Below are positions 47,248-55,737 of a stretch of DNA of 64,000 bases, piece after piece (position 1 is the stretch's first letter; each line of letters begins with the position of its first letter). The notes under the pieces are model-generated. The model was not told the origin of the DNA. It saw only the letters and a program-made list of their open reading frames with translations, and did no database searches. Origin of the DNA: an uncultured Thiohalocapsa sp. (GTDB lineage: Bacteria; Pseudomonadota; Gammaproteobacteria; Chromatiales; Chromatiaceae); NCBI RefSeq assembly GCF_913062725.1, contig NZ_CAJXWY010000019.1, forward strand, positions 1 to 64,000, read 5' to 3'. The position numbers and the translations under genes are program-made.

Positions 47248-47628
47248 GCTCAGCTCCCGTGGTTTGTTCTGCGTCTGCTTCGCCTGTCGAAGCTGTGGAA
47301 ATTCCGGCCGGGGAAGATACTCCGAAGGGTCGTTAGAGCGAAATCGATTGTTTCAATCCGAGACATGTGATCCCGTCTATCAGTTGATCTGAAGCAACAA
47401 CAGCGCTCGCGCCACCCGACTCAGTCCGCCATTATTGCCCGAGCACGGGACACGAAGGAAGAGCAGGCGACGCACAGCGGCCGCTTCGGCGTCGCCGCCG
47501 GGTCTGATTGACCGATTGCCGGAGGGATGCGGCCAGGAGCCGGCGCCACATCGACGCCGGCGACGTGCGCATCAGCAGGGGCACCGGGCCGGATGTGGAA
47601 GGCGCGCCCGGGCGCGTCTGAGAGACGC
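47248..47628. other. cbbL upstream region
   Basis: 381 bases between the 3' end of djlA and cbbL hold no gene. The 47310-47410 part is AT-rich for this genome and includes a palindrome at 47346-47358, suiting a regulated promoter reading leftwards into cbbL. No certain -35/-10 pair was assigned. Confidence 0.5.
47346..47358. promoter_or_regulatory. candidate CbbR operator upstream of cbbL
   Basis: GATTG-TTT-CAATC is a perfect 5-bp inverted repeat, nearly extended to TCGATTG...CAATCCGA. It contains an ATTG/CAAT dyad like LysR-type TNA-spaced sites and lies about 100 bases upstream of the cbbL start. Binding by CbbR is inference. Confidence 0.4.
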
Positions 47629-48501
47629 TCAGGCGGCCCGTGAGGCCTGGATCATTTCGTAGGCCTGGCGGATTTCGTGCGTCTTCTGGCTGGCGAGCTT
47701 GATCATGTCCTCGGGCAGCCCCCTGGAGACCAGCTTGTCCGGGTGGTGCTGGCTCAGAAGCTTGCGATAGGCGCGTCTGACGGCGTCGTCCGAGTCTTTG
47801 GGCTGGACACCGAGCACCGCATAGGCCTCCTTGAGCGATGGCCCGGCGGCGGGTGCCCGGCGCCCGGCGTCACCGCCGGATGCACGACCGGCGTCCTGTT
47901 GCCAACCGCCCTGCCAGCCACCCTGCCGGCCGCCGGCACGACCTGCAGCGAAGCGCTGCTGCATCCGGATCAGATTCTCCAGCTGTCGAAACAGCATGGG
48001 CGAGACGCCGAGGCCGGTGCGGATCTGTTCCAACAGCTGGCGCTTGGCCGGGGAGGGCTCGCCGTCGGCGTAGGCGGCCTGGATCTGCACCTCCAGGAAG
48101 AGCTGGATCAGCAGCCGTCGGCCCATGCACTCGCGGCGGAAACGCGCGATGACGCCGGCGAGGTCGAAGCTCGGCTGCTTACCCTGACGAAACAAGGCGA
48201 TGGCCGCGCTGCGGCGTTCGCCGGAGAGCTGCAGACGGGACATCACCGTTTCGGCGAGCGCGATCTCGCGCTCGGAGACGCGCCCGTCGGCCTTGGCGAT
48301 GTGCCCCATCACCGAGAAGGTCGCCGCGAAGAAGGCGCTCTCGATACGGCGGCGGTCGCCGAAGGGGAGCCCATAGCGATCCGCAAGCGAGGCGACGCCG
48401 CGGTCCACCCCATGGCCGAGGGTGGCACCCAGTAGCGCACCGATGGGTCCGCCGGCGGCGAGCCCCAACAGGCCGCCGACGACCTTCCCGAACCAGCTCA
48501 C
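47629..48501 (-). CDS. djlA: DjlA-type membrane-anchored J-domain co-chaperone
   Basis: DjlA stimulates DnaK from the inner membrane. The 290-aa protein begins MSWFGKVVGGLLGLAAGGPI with one Gly-rich membrane helix. It has a TerB-like central domain (VMGHIAKADGRVSEREIALAETVM), a Gly/Arg/Gln-rich linker and a C-terminal J domain (LKEAYAVLGVQPKDSDDAVRRAYRKLLSQHHPDKL with the HPD signature). The start is 2 bases from the end of the CbiM-like gene, on the same strand. Confidence 0.93.
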   Translation of the reverse strand: MSWFGKVVGGLLGLAAGGPIGALLGATLGHGVDRGVASLADRYGLPFGDRRRIESAFFAATFSVMGHIAKADGRVSEREIALAETVMSRLQLSGERRSAAIALFRQGKQPSFDLAGVIARFRRECMGRRLLIQLFLEVQIQAAYADGEPSPAKRQLLEQIRTGLGVSPMLFRQLENLIRMQQRFAAGRAGGRQGGWQGGWQQDAGRASGGDAGRRAPAAGPSLKEAYAVLGVQPKDSDDAVRRAYRKLLSQHHPDKLVSRGLPEDMIKLASQKTHEIRQAYEMIQASRAA

Positions 48502-48502
48502 G

Positions 48503-49168
48503 TCACTTGCCCTTCAAATACTGCTCGTCCGAGAAGGAGTAGACCCATTCCGGGCGAAAGGCAACGAGGATAACCATGATCCAGCCGTTCAGCATGGCCT
48601 CGGGCAGAAACATCAGCGGAAAAAAGGGCAGAACGGTCTGGCTCAGCTCGGCGAAGGTGTAGGCACCACTGCCCACCAGCAGCCATGCCGCCATGTAGCC
48701 CATGGCGACGCCCACCAGCCCGGCGGTGAGAAAGCCGTTCACGAGCACGTAGACGAAGAACTGCTTCGGCAGGTAGTGGCGGATCAGCACCAGGGCGACC
48801 TGCGTCAGTGTGATGGGCAGCACGCTGCTCACCAGGGCATTCAGCGCGAAGCCGTCCCAGGCCATGGCGCCGTTGACATAGACACCGAGCAGCGCCAGCG
48901 AGGCCGCGATGACGGCGAAGGACCAGCTGAAGATCAGCGTCACCGCCGTGAGACCCAGCAGATGGTAGTCCAGCCCCGGCTGCACCTGGGTGTCCATCTG
49001 CCACAGGAACATCAGCACTACCGTGGCGCCGAAGAACACATGTGTCAGCTTCGCCGCCAACAGCCTGCGCCAGGGCGCGAGCCACAACGCCAGCCCCAGG
49101 CACGTCAGGTAGAGCACCAGCGCGGTCCAGGTGGCGGCGGAGGAGAACAGGGCAGGGTCGAGGGACAT
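48503..49168 (-). CDS. CbiM-like energy-coupling-factor permease family membrane protein
   Basis: The 221-aa protein begins MSLDPALFSSAATWTALVLY and has about six or seven membrane segments. The GLTAVTLIFSWSFAVIAASL, YVNGAMAWDGFALNALV and LNGWIMVILVAFRPEWVYSF blocks resemble the CbiM-type (COG3235) substrate-binding subunits of cobalt/nickel ECF transporters. The usual ATPase and CbiQ partners are not adjacent, and the metal-binding N-terminal His of CbiM (MHIPxG) is missing, so transport of cobalt is doubtful. It is followed at 2 bases by djlA. Confidence 0.65.
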   Translation of the reverse strand: MSLDPALFSSAATWTALVLYLTCLGLALWLAPWRRLLAAKLTHVFFGATVVLMFLWQMDTQVQPGLDYHLLGLTAVTLIFSWSFAVIAASLALLGVYVNGAMAWDGFALNALVSSVLPITLTQVALVLIRHYLPKQFFVYVLVNGFLTAGLVGVAMGYMAAWLLVGSGAYTFAELSQTVLPFFPLMFLPEAMLNGWIMVILVAFRPEWVYSFSDEQYLKGK

Positions 49169-49542
49169 GAGCGAGTCGTGCGGCGCCGCCGCGCGCAGTG
49201 AATTCTCGCGAGTAGGTTGGGTTGCGACTGCATAACACAAATACCAGATGCGGCTGTGCAGGGGCGTGGACACGCTGCCTCGGTTTCATCCAGACCCGTT
49301 CGAGCGCATGCTGGTGGGCCAGGCGACCGCCAACCAAGCGGCGATCGTCACACCCGATCCGCTGATCGCGCGGCATCCAGTTTCGGTCCAATGGCGAGCC
49401 AACGCCATGGCCCCGGAACCCAGCCCCACATCGGCCGCGCCGACATCCGCCCTTGGCACCGCACCCAAGAGCGCGCACTTGATGGGACCAAAGCCCAGCG
49501 GACCCGTCCCGGGCAGCCAACATCCCAACGGAGCTTGACGAC
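49169..49542. other. divergent intergenic region
   Basis: 374 bases between the divergent CbiM-like and aldo/keto reductase genes. It should hold both promoters; the 49200-49255 part is AT-richer (GTTGGGTTGCGACTGCATAACACAAATACC). No gene, riboswitch or clear operator was recognised. Confidence 0.4.
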
Positions 49543-50583
49543 ATGCGCTACCGCCCCCTCGGCCGCACTGACCTCGAGGTCAGCGCGCTCTGCCTCGGCA
49601 CCATGACCTTCGGCGAGCAGAACACCGCCGCAGACGCCGCGGCGCAGCTCGACCGCGCCGTCGCCGCCGGTATCAATTTCATCGACACCGCGGAGATGTA
49701 CCCGGTGCCGCCCAAGGCCGAGACCATGGGCCGCACCGAAGACTACATCGGCCGCTGGCTCGCCGAGCGCGGCGGCCGCGACCAACTCATTCTCGCCAGC
49801 AAGGTGGCGGGCCCCGGCGACTGGCTGCCCTACATCCGCGGCGGCAACAACCGCCTGGACCGCGCCAACATCGAGCAGGCGCTGGAAGACAGCCTGCGCC
49901 GGCTCGGCACCGACTACCTGGATCTCTACCAACTGCACTGGCCCGACCGGCAAACCAACTTCTTCGGCAAGCTCGGCTACGAGCACCCGCCGCAGGACGA
50001 TAGCGTGCCGCTGCTCGAGACCCTGGAAGTGCTTGGCGATTTGGTGCAGGCGGGCAAGATCCGCCACGTCGGCCTCTCCAACGAGACGCCCTGGGGCACC
50101 ATGCGCTTCCTCGAGCTCGCCGAGCGCCACGGCCTGCCGCGCATGGTGAGCATCCAGAACCCCTACAGCCTGCTGAACCGAACCTTCGAAATCGGCCTCG
50201 CCGAGGTGGCCATGCGCGAGCACTGCGGCCTGCTGGCCTACTCGCCGCTGGCCTTCGGCGCGCTGAGCGGCAAATACCTGGACGGGCAACGCCCGCCGAC
50301 GGGCCGCCTGACGCTGTTTTCGCGCTTCACGCGCTACTCCAACGAGCAGGCCATCGCCGCCACCGCGGCATACGTGGCCATCGCCCGCAAGCACGGCCTG
50401 GAGCCGGCGCAGATGGCCCTGGCCTTCGTCACCAGCCGGCCTTTCGTCACGTCCAACATCATCGGCGCGACCACTCCGGCGCAACTGGAGCAGAACCTGG
50501 CGAGCGTCGACCTGGAGCTGGCGGACGAGGTGCTCGCCGACATCGAGGCGGTGCACACCCGCCAACCGAACCCGAGTCCGTAA
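49543..50583 (+). CDS. aldo/keto reductase, Tas-like
   Basis: NADP(H)-dependent oxidoreductase of broad carbonyl specificity. The 346-aa TIM barrel has MRYRPLGRTDLEVSALCLGT, the catalytic Asp/Tyr region FIDTAEMYPVPPKAETMGRTE, catalytic Lys in LASKVAG, His in YQLHWPDR, and the cofactor-binding YSPLAFGALSGKY and GATTPAQLEQN blocks. The MYPVPP...E insertion is the hallmark of the Tas/YeaE group. Physiological substrate unknown. Confidence 0.9.
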   Translation: MRYRPLGRTDLEVSALCLGTMTFGEQNTAADAAAQLDRAVAAGINFIDTAEMYPVPPKAETMGRTEDYIGRWLAERGGRDQLILASKVAGPGDWLPYIRGGNNRLDRANIEQALEDSLRRLGTDYLDLYQLHWPDRQTNFFGKLGYEHPPQDDSVPLLETLEVLGDLVQAGKIRHVGLSNETPWGTMRFLELAERHGLPRMVSIQNPYSLLNRTFEIGLAEVAMREHCGLLAYSPLAFGALSGKYLDGQRPPTGRLTLFSRFTRYSNEQAIAATAAYVAIARKHGLEPAQMALAFVTSRPFVTSNIIGATTPAQLEQNLASVDLELADEVLADIEAVHTRQPNPSP

Positions 50584-50590
50584 GTCAAGG

Positions 50591-50716
50591 GGTGACCGCC
50601 TCATCATCGCGCCGGTCCCGCCGCCGGGAGTGCTCGCCGTGCTGGCGACCCTCGAGCCGATCGACGCGACCTTCCCGGGCGTCCACGACCGGCTGCCGGA
50701 GCCGGCGGATCTCTAG
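50591..50716 (+). pseudogene. possible remnant of an AbrB/VapB-type antitoxin C-terminus
   Basis: A 41-codon frame with no start reads GDRLIIAPVPPPGVLAVLAT and continues LEPIDATFPGVHDRLPEPADL before TAG. The pattern GDxLIIxPV...LLAxLAxLEPLDxxFPxxxDxxPxPVDL is typical of C-termini of AbrB-fold VapB antitoxins. The DNA-binding N-terminal half is missing and no PIN-domain toxin follows, so this is likely a broken toxin-antitoxin locus. A chance resemblance is possible in so short a frame. Confidence 0.35.
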
Positions 50717-50804
50717 CCGCTCGCGGCCATGCCGAAAGGGGTCCCTCGCCGCCTCATAGGCTTCCCATCACCGCGACCCGGTGCCCGCGCACAAGCAGAC
50801 GTTC

Positions 50805-51659
50805 TCAGCCGGTTGCGTGGTCCCTTGGGCGGTCGGCATCCCGTAGGCCATAAGCCAGCGCCAGCAGGATGGCGCCGCCCAGCAGCATGGGCAGCGTCAG
50901 CACCTGCCCCATGGTGAGCCAGTCGAAGGCGAGATAGCCGATGTGGGCATCGGGCTGGCGAACAAACTCCACCATGAACCGGAACAGCCCGTACAACAGC
51001 AGAAACAGGCCGGATACCGCCATGGTCGGCCGCGGACGGCGCGAGAACCACCACAGCACCGCGAACAGCAGCAAGCCCTCCAGACCGGCCTCATACAGCT
51101 GCGAGGGGTGCAGCGGCGGGCTGAATGCGGTGCCCGCCGGCAGCCCGGCGCAGTATTCCGGGAAGCGCACACAAGGCAGCTGCATGGCCCAGGGCACCCA
51201 GGTGGCGTGGCCCCAGAGCTCACCGTTGATAAAGTTGCCGATCCGCCCGGCGAAGAGCCCCAGGGGCACCAGCGGCGCCACGAAATCCCCCACCTGGAAG
51301 TAGCGCAGCTGGTACCTGCGCGCAAACAGGCCGATAGCAATCAGCACGCCGATGAGCCCGCCGTGGAAGGACATACCGCCTTCCCACACCTTCAGGGCAT
51401 TCAGCGGATTGGCCAGGATTTGGTCATAACCGTAGAACAGCATATACCCAAGGCGCCCGCCGGCGATGACACCGATGACGCTGTAGAACACCACGTCGTC
51501 CACCATCGCGGCGGTCCAGCGCGAGCCGGGCCGCGAAGCCCGCCAGCGCCCGAGCAGCCAGGCGGCGGCGAAGCCGATGAGATACATAAGGCCGTACCAG
51601 TGCACCCGCAGCGGGCCGAGCTGGAAGGCGACGGGGTCGAGATCGGGGTAAGTCAGCAT
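50805..51659 (-). CDS. lgt: prolipoprotein diacylglyceryl transferase
   Basis: Lgt transfers diacylglycerol from phosphatidylglycerol to the lipobox Cys, before LspA cleavage. The 284-aa membrane protein has about seven hydrophobic segments, the family block [34 protein letters not shown] with the catalytic-region His, and the signature [16 protein letters not shown]. The frame is open 58 codons upstream, but homologues start at [23 protein letters not shown]-like positions (ATG 51659). Confidence 0.95.
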   Translation of the reverse strand: MLTYPDLDPVAFQLGPLRVHWYGLMYLIGFAAAWLLGRWRASRPGSRWTAAMVDDVVFYSVIGVIAGGRLGYMLFYGYDQILANPLNALKVWEGGMSFHGGLIGVLIAIGLFARRYQLRYFQVGDFVAPLVPLGLFAGRIGNFINGELWGHATWVPWAMQLPCVRFPEYCAGLPAGTAFSPPLHPSQLYEAGLEGLLLFAVLWWFSRRPRPTMAVSGLFLLLYGLFRFMVEFVRQPDAHIGYLAFDWLTMGQVLTLPMLLGGAILLALAYGLRDADRPRDHATG

Positions 51660-51872
51660 GGCTGCGGATGGTAGCACGGGCACCCGAGCCCTTCGGCTGA
51701 CCATCATATTGCCGCCCCGAGTCAGGCGCGGCGGATGATGCGACGAGCGGTGCCTAAAACCCCTCCGCGCCACCTGCACCCGGCGGGGAACATCCCCATA
51801 ATGACTGAGACTAAGGTGCACGCACCGCGCCACTGCGGCCGTCCCGACACCATTGGCTCTATCACCGTCGAC

Positions 51873-53351
51873 ATGAGTACCGCCACCACCTTATCCCCGC
51901 AGGCCAGCATGGGCGAGCTCCACGCCGTCGCCCGACGCTTCGCCGCCGCGGCGCCCGCCTGCGACTACTGGACCCTGCGCCTGGTAGACGAGGTGCAGGA
52001 GGGCCTCGCCGTTCGCGACGACGTGCCCGAGCCGAGCAGCATTGGCGCGAGCCGCGGCGCCATGATCACCATCGTCGCCGGTGCCGGCATCGGCTACGCC
52101 GCCACCGCCGATCTCTCGCCCGCCGGCCTCGCCGCCGCCGCCGAGCGCGCGGCGGCCGCCACCGCCCTGCATGGTCGCCTCGGTCTCTTCGACGCCAAGC
52201 TCGCCCCGCGCACCGCTGTCCGCGACGCCTACCACAGCCCCGTCGAGCAGCCGTGGACGCAGATGACCCTGGCGGACAAGCTCGGCCTGCTCAGCGACGC
52301 CTGCGCCCGCCTCGACCTCGGCGAGCGCATCGTCGAGCGCGCCGCCTGGCTCGGCCACCGGCGCGTCAGCCAACTGCTGGTGAGCAGCGACGGCGCGCAC
52401 ATCGAGCAGGGCTTCGACTTCGTGCACGCCGGTCTCGCCGCCACCGCCCACATCGCGGGCCAAACCCAGACCCGCACCGGCGGCGGCCAAGACCACCCCG
52501 GACAGGGCGGCTTGGAGCGCCTCGCCGTCGCACCCCTGCTGGAGGACGCCGAGCGCGTCGCCGGCGAGGCCATCGCCCTGTGCGAGGCGCCGGAATGCCC
52601 CAGCGGTCAGCGGGACCTGCTGCTGCTGCCGAGCCAGATGACCCTGCAGATCCACGAGTCCATCGGCCACCCGCTGGAGCTCGACCGCATCCTCGGCGAC
52701 GAGCGCAACTACGCGGGCTTGAGCTTCGTCACGCCGGACATGTTCGGCACCTATCGCTACGGCTCCTCGCTGCTCAACGTCACCTTCGACCCGACCCTCG
52801 CCGGTGAATTGGCGAGCTATGCCGCCGACGACGACGGCTCGCCGGCCCGGCGCGTACACCTGATTCGCGACGGCATCCTCGAGCGGCCCCTCGGCGGCGA
52901 GCTCTCGCAGCGCCGCGCGCGCCTGTCGGGCGCCGCCTGCGCCCGCGCCTGCGCCTGGGACCGCCCGCCCATCGACCGCATGGCCAATATCAACCTCGAG
53001 CCCAACGAAGAAGGCTTGGACGAAATGATCGCCCGCGTCGAGCGCGGCGTGCTCATGGACAGCAACCGTTCCTGGTCCATCGACGACAGCCGCAACAAGT
53101 TCCAGTTCAGCTGCGAGCTGGGCCGGCTCATCGAGGACGGCGAGCTGAAAGGTCTGGTGCGCAACCCCGGCTACCGCGGCGTTTCCGCGCGCTTCTGGCG
53201 CAGCCTCGACGGTGTCGGCGGGCCGCAGACCCTGGAGGTGCGCGGCGTGCGCAACTGCGGCAAGGGCGAGCCCAACCAATCGGTCTATGTGGGTCACGCC
53301 TCGCCCCCCTGCCTGTTCCGCGACATCGACGTCTTCGGGGGTGGGCTATGA
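51873..53351 (+). CDS. TldD-family metallopeptidase
   Basis: TldD/TldE pairs form a metalloprotease that trims unfolded or modified peptides such as microcin precursors. The 492-aa product contains HESIGH at residues 261-266, matching the HExxxH zinc motif of TldD, inside [15 protein letters not shown]. The C-terminal domain has DNSRSWSID-like ([11 protein letters not shown]) and [10 protein letters not shown] blocks. The stop overlaps the start of the next gene by four bases. It belongs to a less studied branch of the family than E. coli TldD, so no symbol is given. Confidence 0.85.
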   Translation: MSTATTLSPQASMGELHAVARRFAAAAPACDYWTLRLVDEVQEGLAVRDDVPEPSSIGASRGAMITIVAGAGIGYAATADLSPAGLAAAAERAAAATALHGRLGLFDAKLAPRTAVRDAYHSPVEQPWTQMTLADKLGLLSDACARLDLGERIVERAAWLGHRRVSQLLVSSDGAHIEQGFDFVHAGLAATAHIAGQTQTRTGGGQDHPGQGGLERLAVAPLLEDAERVAGEAIALCEAPECPSGQRDLLLLPSQMTLQIHESIGHPLELDRILGDERNYAGLSFVTPDMFGTYRYGSSLLNVTFDPTLAGELASYAADDDGSPARRVHLIRDGILERPLGGELSQRRARLSGAACARACAWDRPPIDRMANINLEPNEEGLDEMIARVERGVLMDSNRSWSIDDSRNKFQFSCELGRLIEDGELKGLVRNPGYRGVSARFWRSLDGVGGPQTLEVRGVRNCGKGEPNQSVYVGHASPPCLFRDIDVFGGGL

Positions 53352-54667
53352 CACCGGAGCGCTTCTTCGACCTGTTCACGGCCCTGGAAGCCGGCCTCGG
53401 CGGCACCGAAGTCCTGTTCGCCGGCCTCGGCGCCGAGCGCTCGGACTTCGTGCGCCTGAACCAGAACCGGGTGCGCCAGGCGGGCAGCGTAGACAGCGCG
53501 GCGCTCAGCCTCACCCTCATCGACGGCGCCCGCCAAGTGGAGGGCAGCTGCCAGCTCGGCGGCGATGTGACGGCAGATCTCGGCCGCGCCCGCGCCCTGC
53601 TCGGCCAGCTGCGCCAGCGCATCGCCCATGTGCCGGATGACCCCTACCTGCATTACAGCCGCGAGCCGGCCAGCTCCCAGCAACGCATCGACGCCGACCT
53701 GCCCGACGCCGCCGAGGCCATCGGCACCCTGACGGACCTCGCCGACGGTCTGGACCTGGTGGGCATCTGGGCCGCCGGCGACGTGGTGGATGCGCTGGCC
53801 AGCTCCGTCGGCCACCGCCACTGGCATGCCAGCCGCAGCTTCAACCTGGACTGGTCCTGCTATGTGGACCGCGACAAGGCGGTCAAGGCCAGCTACTCCG
53901 GCTTCGACTGGCAGCCGGCCCAGCTGCGGCACAAGCTCGAGCGCCAGCGTGCGGACCTCGCCGTGCTGAGCCGCCCCGAGCGGCGCATCGAGCCCGGGCG
54001 CTACCGCGCTTACCTGGCGCCGGCGGCGCTCGCCGAGCTGATGGACCTGCTCGCCTGGGGCGGCTTCGGGCTGCGCGATCATCGCACCCAACAGACACCG
54101 CTGCTGCAGCTCGCCACCGGCGAGACGCAGCTGAGCCCGCTGCTGACGCTGTTCGAAGAGCACAAGCGCGGCCTCGCCCCCGGCTTCACCGCCGAGGGCT
54201 TCGCCAAGCCCGCGCAGGTCACCCTCATCGAGGAAGGCTGGTACCAGGACTGCCTCACCGACGCCCGCAGCGCCCGGGAATACGACGCCGCCGTCAACGC
54301 CGCCGCCGAGTATCCGGAGTCGCTCGCCATGGGCCCCGGCGATCTCGCCACCGCCGACGCCCTCGGCCAGCTGGACACCGGTATCCTCATCGGCAACCTG
54401 TGGTACTGCAACTGGTCCGACCGCAACGCCTGCCGCATGACGGGCATGACCCGCTTCGGCACCTTTTGGGTGGAAAACGGCGAGCCGGTGGCGCCCCTGG
54501 CCGTCATGCGCTTCGACGACAGCCTCTACCACCTCCTCGGCGACCGCCTGCAAGCCCTGACCCGCGAGCGCGAGCTGCTGCTGTCGGCAGAGACCTACGA
54601 TGGCCGCAGCACCGACAGCACCCTGCTGCCCGGGGCACTGATCGGCGGCATCGACCTGGCACTTTAG
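53348..54667 (+). CDS. TldE/PmbA-family protein, partner of the TldD-like gene
   Basis: The 439-aa product is of the TldE/PmbA type, which has the TldD fold but no zinc motif and completes the heterodimeric protease. It shows the N-terminal domain block SDFVRLNQNRVRQAG, a VGHRHWHASRSFNLDW segment and the C-terminal part YCNWSDRNACRMTGMTRFGTFWVENGEPVAPLAVMRFDDSLY, like the family's late block. It is coupled to the TldD-like gene by an ATGA overlap. Confidence 0.82.
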   Translation: MTPERFFDLFTALEAGLGGTEVLFAGLGAERSDFVRLNQNRVRQAGSVDSAALSLTLIDGARQVEGSCQLGGDVTADLGRARALLGQLRQRIAHVPDDPYLHYSREPASSQQRIDADLPDAAEAIGTLTDLADGLDLVGIWAAGDVVDALASSVGHRHWHASRSFNLDWSCYVDRDKAVKASYSGFDWQPAQLRHKLERQRADLAVLSRPERRIEPGRYRAYLAPAALAELMDLLAWGGFGLRDHRTQQTPLLQLATGETQLSPLLTLFEEHKRGLAPGFTAEGFAKPAQVTLIEEGWYQDCLTDARSAREYDAAVNAAAEYPESLAMGPGDLATADALGQLDTGILIGNLWYCNWSDRNACRMTGMTRFGTFWVENGEPVAPLAVMRFDDSLYHLLGDRLQALTRERELLLSAETYDGRSTDSTLLPGALIGGIDLAL

Positions 54668-54748
54668 CCCAACTGCGCGGCGATGGTCTAAGCGGCCGCC
54701 GCTGAGCTTGGCCTTCGGGGCGCCCGGGCGCGCAGGCTCGGCGGCGGC

Positions 54749-54775
54749 GCGCCCCCTGGGTTCGCCCGGGGGCGC
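54749..54775. terminator. strong hairpin between convergent tldE-like gene and bchO
   Basis: GCGCCCCC(T)GGG-TTCG-CCCGGGGGCGC forms an 11-bp stem with one bulged T and a TTCG tetraloop. It lies 82 bases after the tldE-like stop and 47 bases before the bchO stop, so it could end transcription from both sides. No T-tract. Confidence 0.55.
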
Positions 54776-54821
54776 TGCGCCCGTTCCCGCATGATCGTCG
54801 GCCCGTCGGGGCGCGTGACGC

Positions 54822-55715
54822 TCAACCGAGCCCGGCCACCTCGACAATCAGCTCCGCCACATAGGCGGGGTCTTCCTCATGGGCGAGGTGGCCGAAGCCG
54901 CCCACCAGCTTCATGCGGGCGCGGGGATCCACGGCGAGCACGCGCTCGGCCTCCGCCGGCGGCACCGTCTTGTCGTTGCCGAAGGCCACCAGCAACAGCG
55001 CCGGCTCCAGCGCCGGCAAGTCCCGGGCCAGGGGCTCCAGATCCCAGTTGGCCATCATGTTGAGCGCCGCGGCGAGGTGGCCGGGGCTCGCAATCAGGCG
55101 TCGATAAAAGGCGATATCCCGCTCCGTGAGCCGTGAGCCCGTGCTGTCGGCGAGGCGCTGCACGCCCTTGGGATCCTTGCGCGCGCCGCTGGCGAAGAAC
55201 TTGGGCAGGAAGGAATTGCGGGCGAAGAACTTGGCCGCCGGCGAGAACCACTTGCCGGCGAAGCCCGTCAGCGGCATCAGCGCACCGGACAAGCTCACGA
55301 TGAGCCGCGGCCGGATCAGGCCGTCCAGCGCCATCCGCACCAGCACCGCTGCACCGGCGGAATGGCCGACGGCGATCTCCGGCTCCAGCCGCAGGGCGCG
55401 CAGCAGGGCGCCGAGCTGCGCGGCCATGCAGCTGAGGCAGATCTCCGGCGGCGGCGGCGTCGCCGTGAAGGCATGCCCAGGCAGATCCGGACAGACGACG
55501 GTGCAGCGCTCGGCCAGCAGCGGCAACAGCCCGCCGAACGAGTGCGTGGACGCCGCGGTGCCATGCAGCAGCAGCAGCACCGGCCCCCTGCCCGCCACCT
55601 GCACATGCCAACGCAGGCCCCCGGCCTCCACGAAGCGGCTGGCCTCCCAGTTCGGCCAGTCCGCACCGTCGCGCGCCCAATCGAGCTTATCCTGAAGGAC
55701 CTTGGCGGAAGTCAT
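54822..55715 (-). CDS. bchO: BchO, alpha/beta-hydrolase-fold protein linked to magnesium chelatase
   Basis: BchO is encoded next to bchI/bchD in purple bacteria and is thought to aid Mg insertion into protoporphyrin, though its reaction is unproven. The 297-aa protein starts MTSAKVLQDKLDWARDGADW, has the oxyanion-hole region LLLLHGTAASTHSF, the nucleophile elbow GHSAGAA (GxSxG), and a late GFGHLAHEEDP with the catalytic His. It is the third gene of bchI-bchD-bchO, 22 bases after bchD. Confidence 0.92.
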   Translation of the reverse strand: MTSAKVLQDKLDWARDGADWPNWEASRFVEAGGLRWHVQVAGRGPVLLLLHGTAASTHSFGGLLPLLAERCTVVCPDLPGHAFTATPPPPEICLSCMAAQLGALLRALRLEPEIAVGHSAGAAVLVRMALDGLIRPRLIVSLSGALMPLTGFAGKWFSPAAKFFARNSFLPKFFASGARKDPKGVQRLADSTGSRLTERDIAFYRRLIASPGHLAAALNMMANWDLEPLARDLPALEPALLLVAFGNDKTVPPAEAERVLAVDPRARMKLVGGFGHLAHEEDPAYVAELIVEVAGLG

Positions 55716-55737
55716 GGTGCGGGGTCTGGAGCCTGCC

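Noticed and set aside
45451-47370. 639-aa frame on the plus strand opposite cbbS and cbbL
   Set aside because: The minus strand carries unmistakable RuBisCO genes; the long plus frame results from high G+C at third positions.
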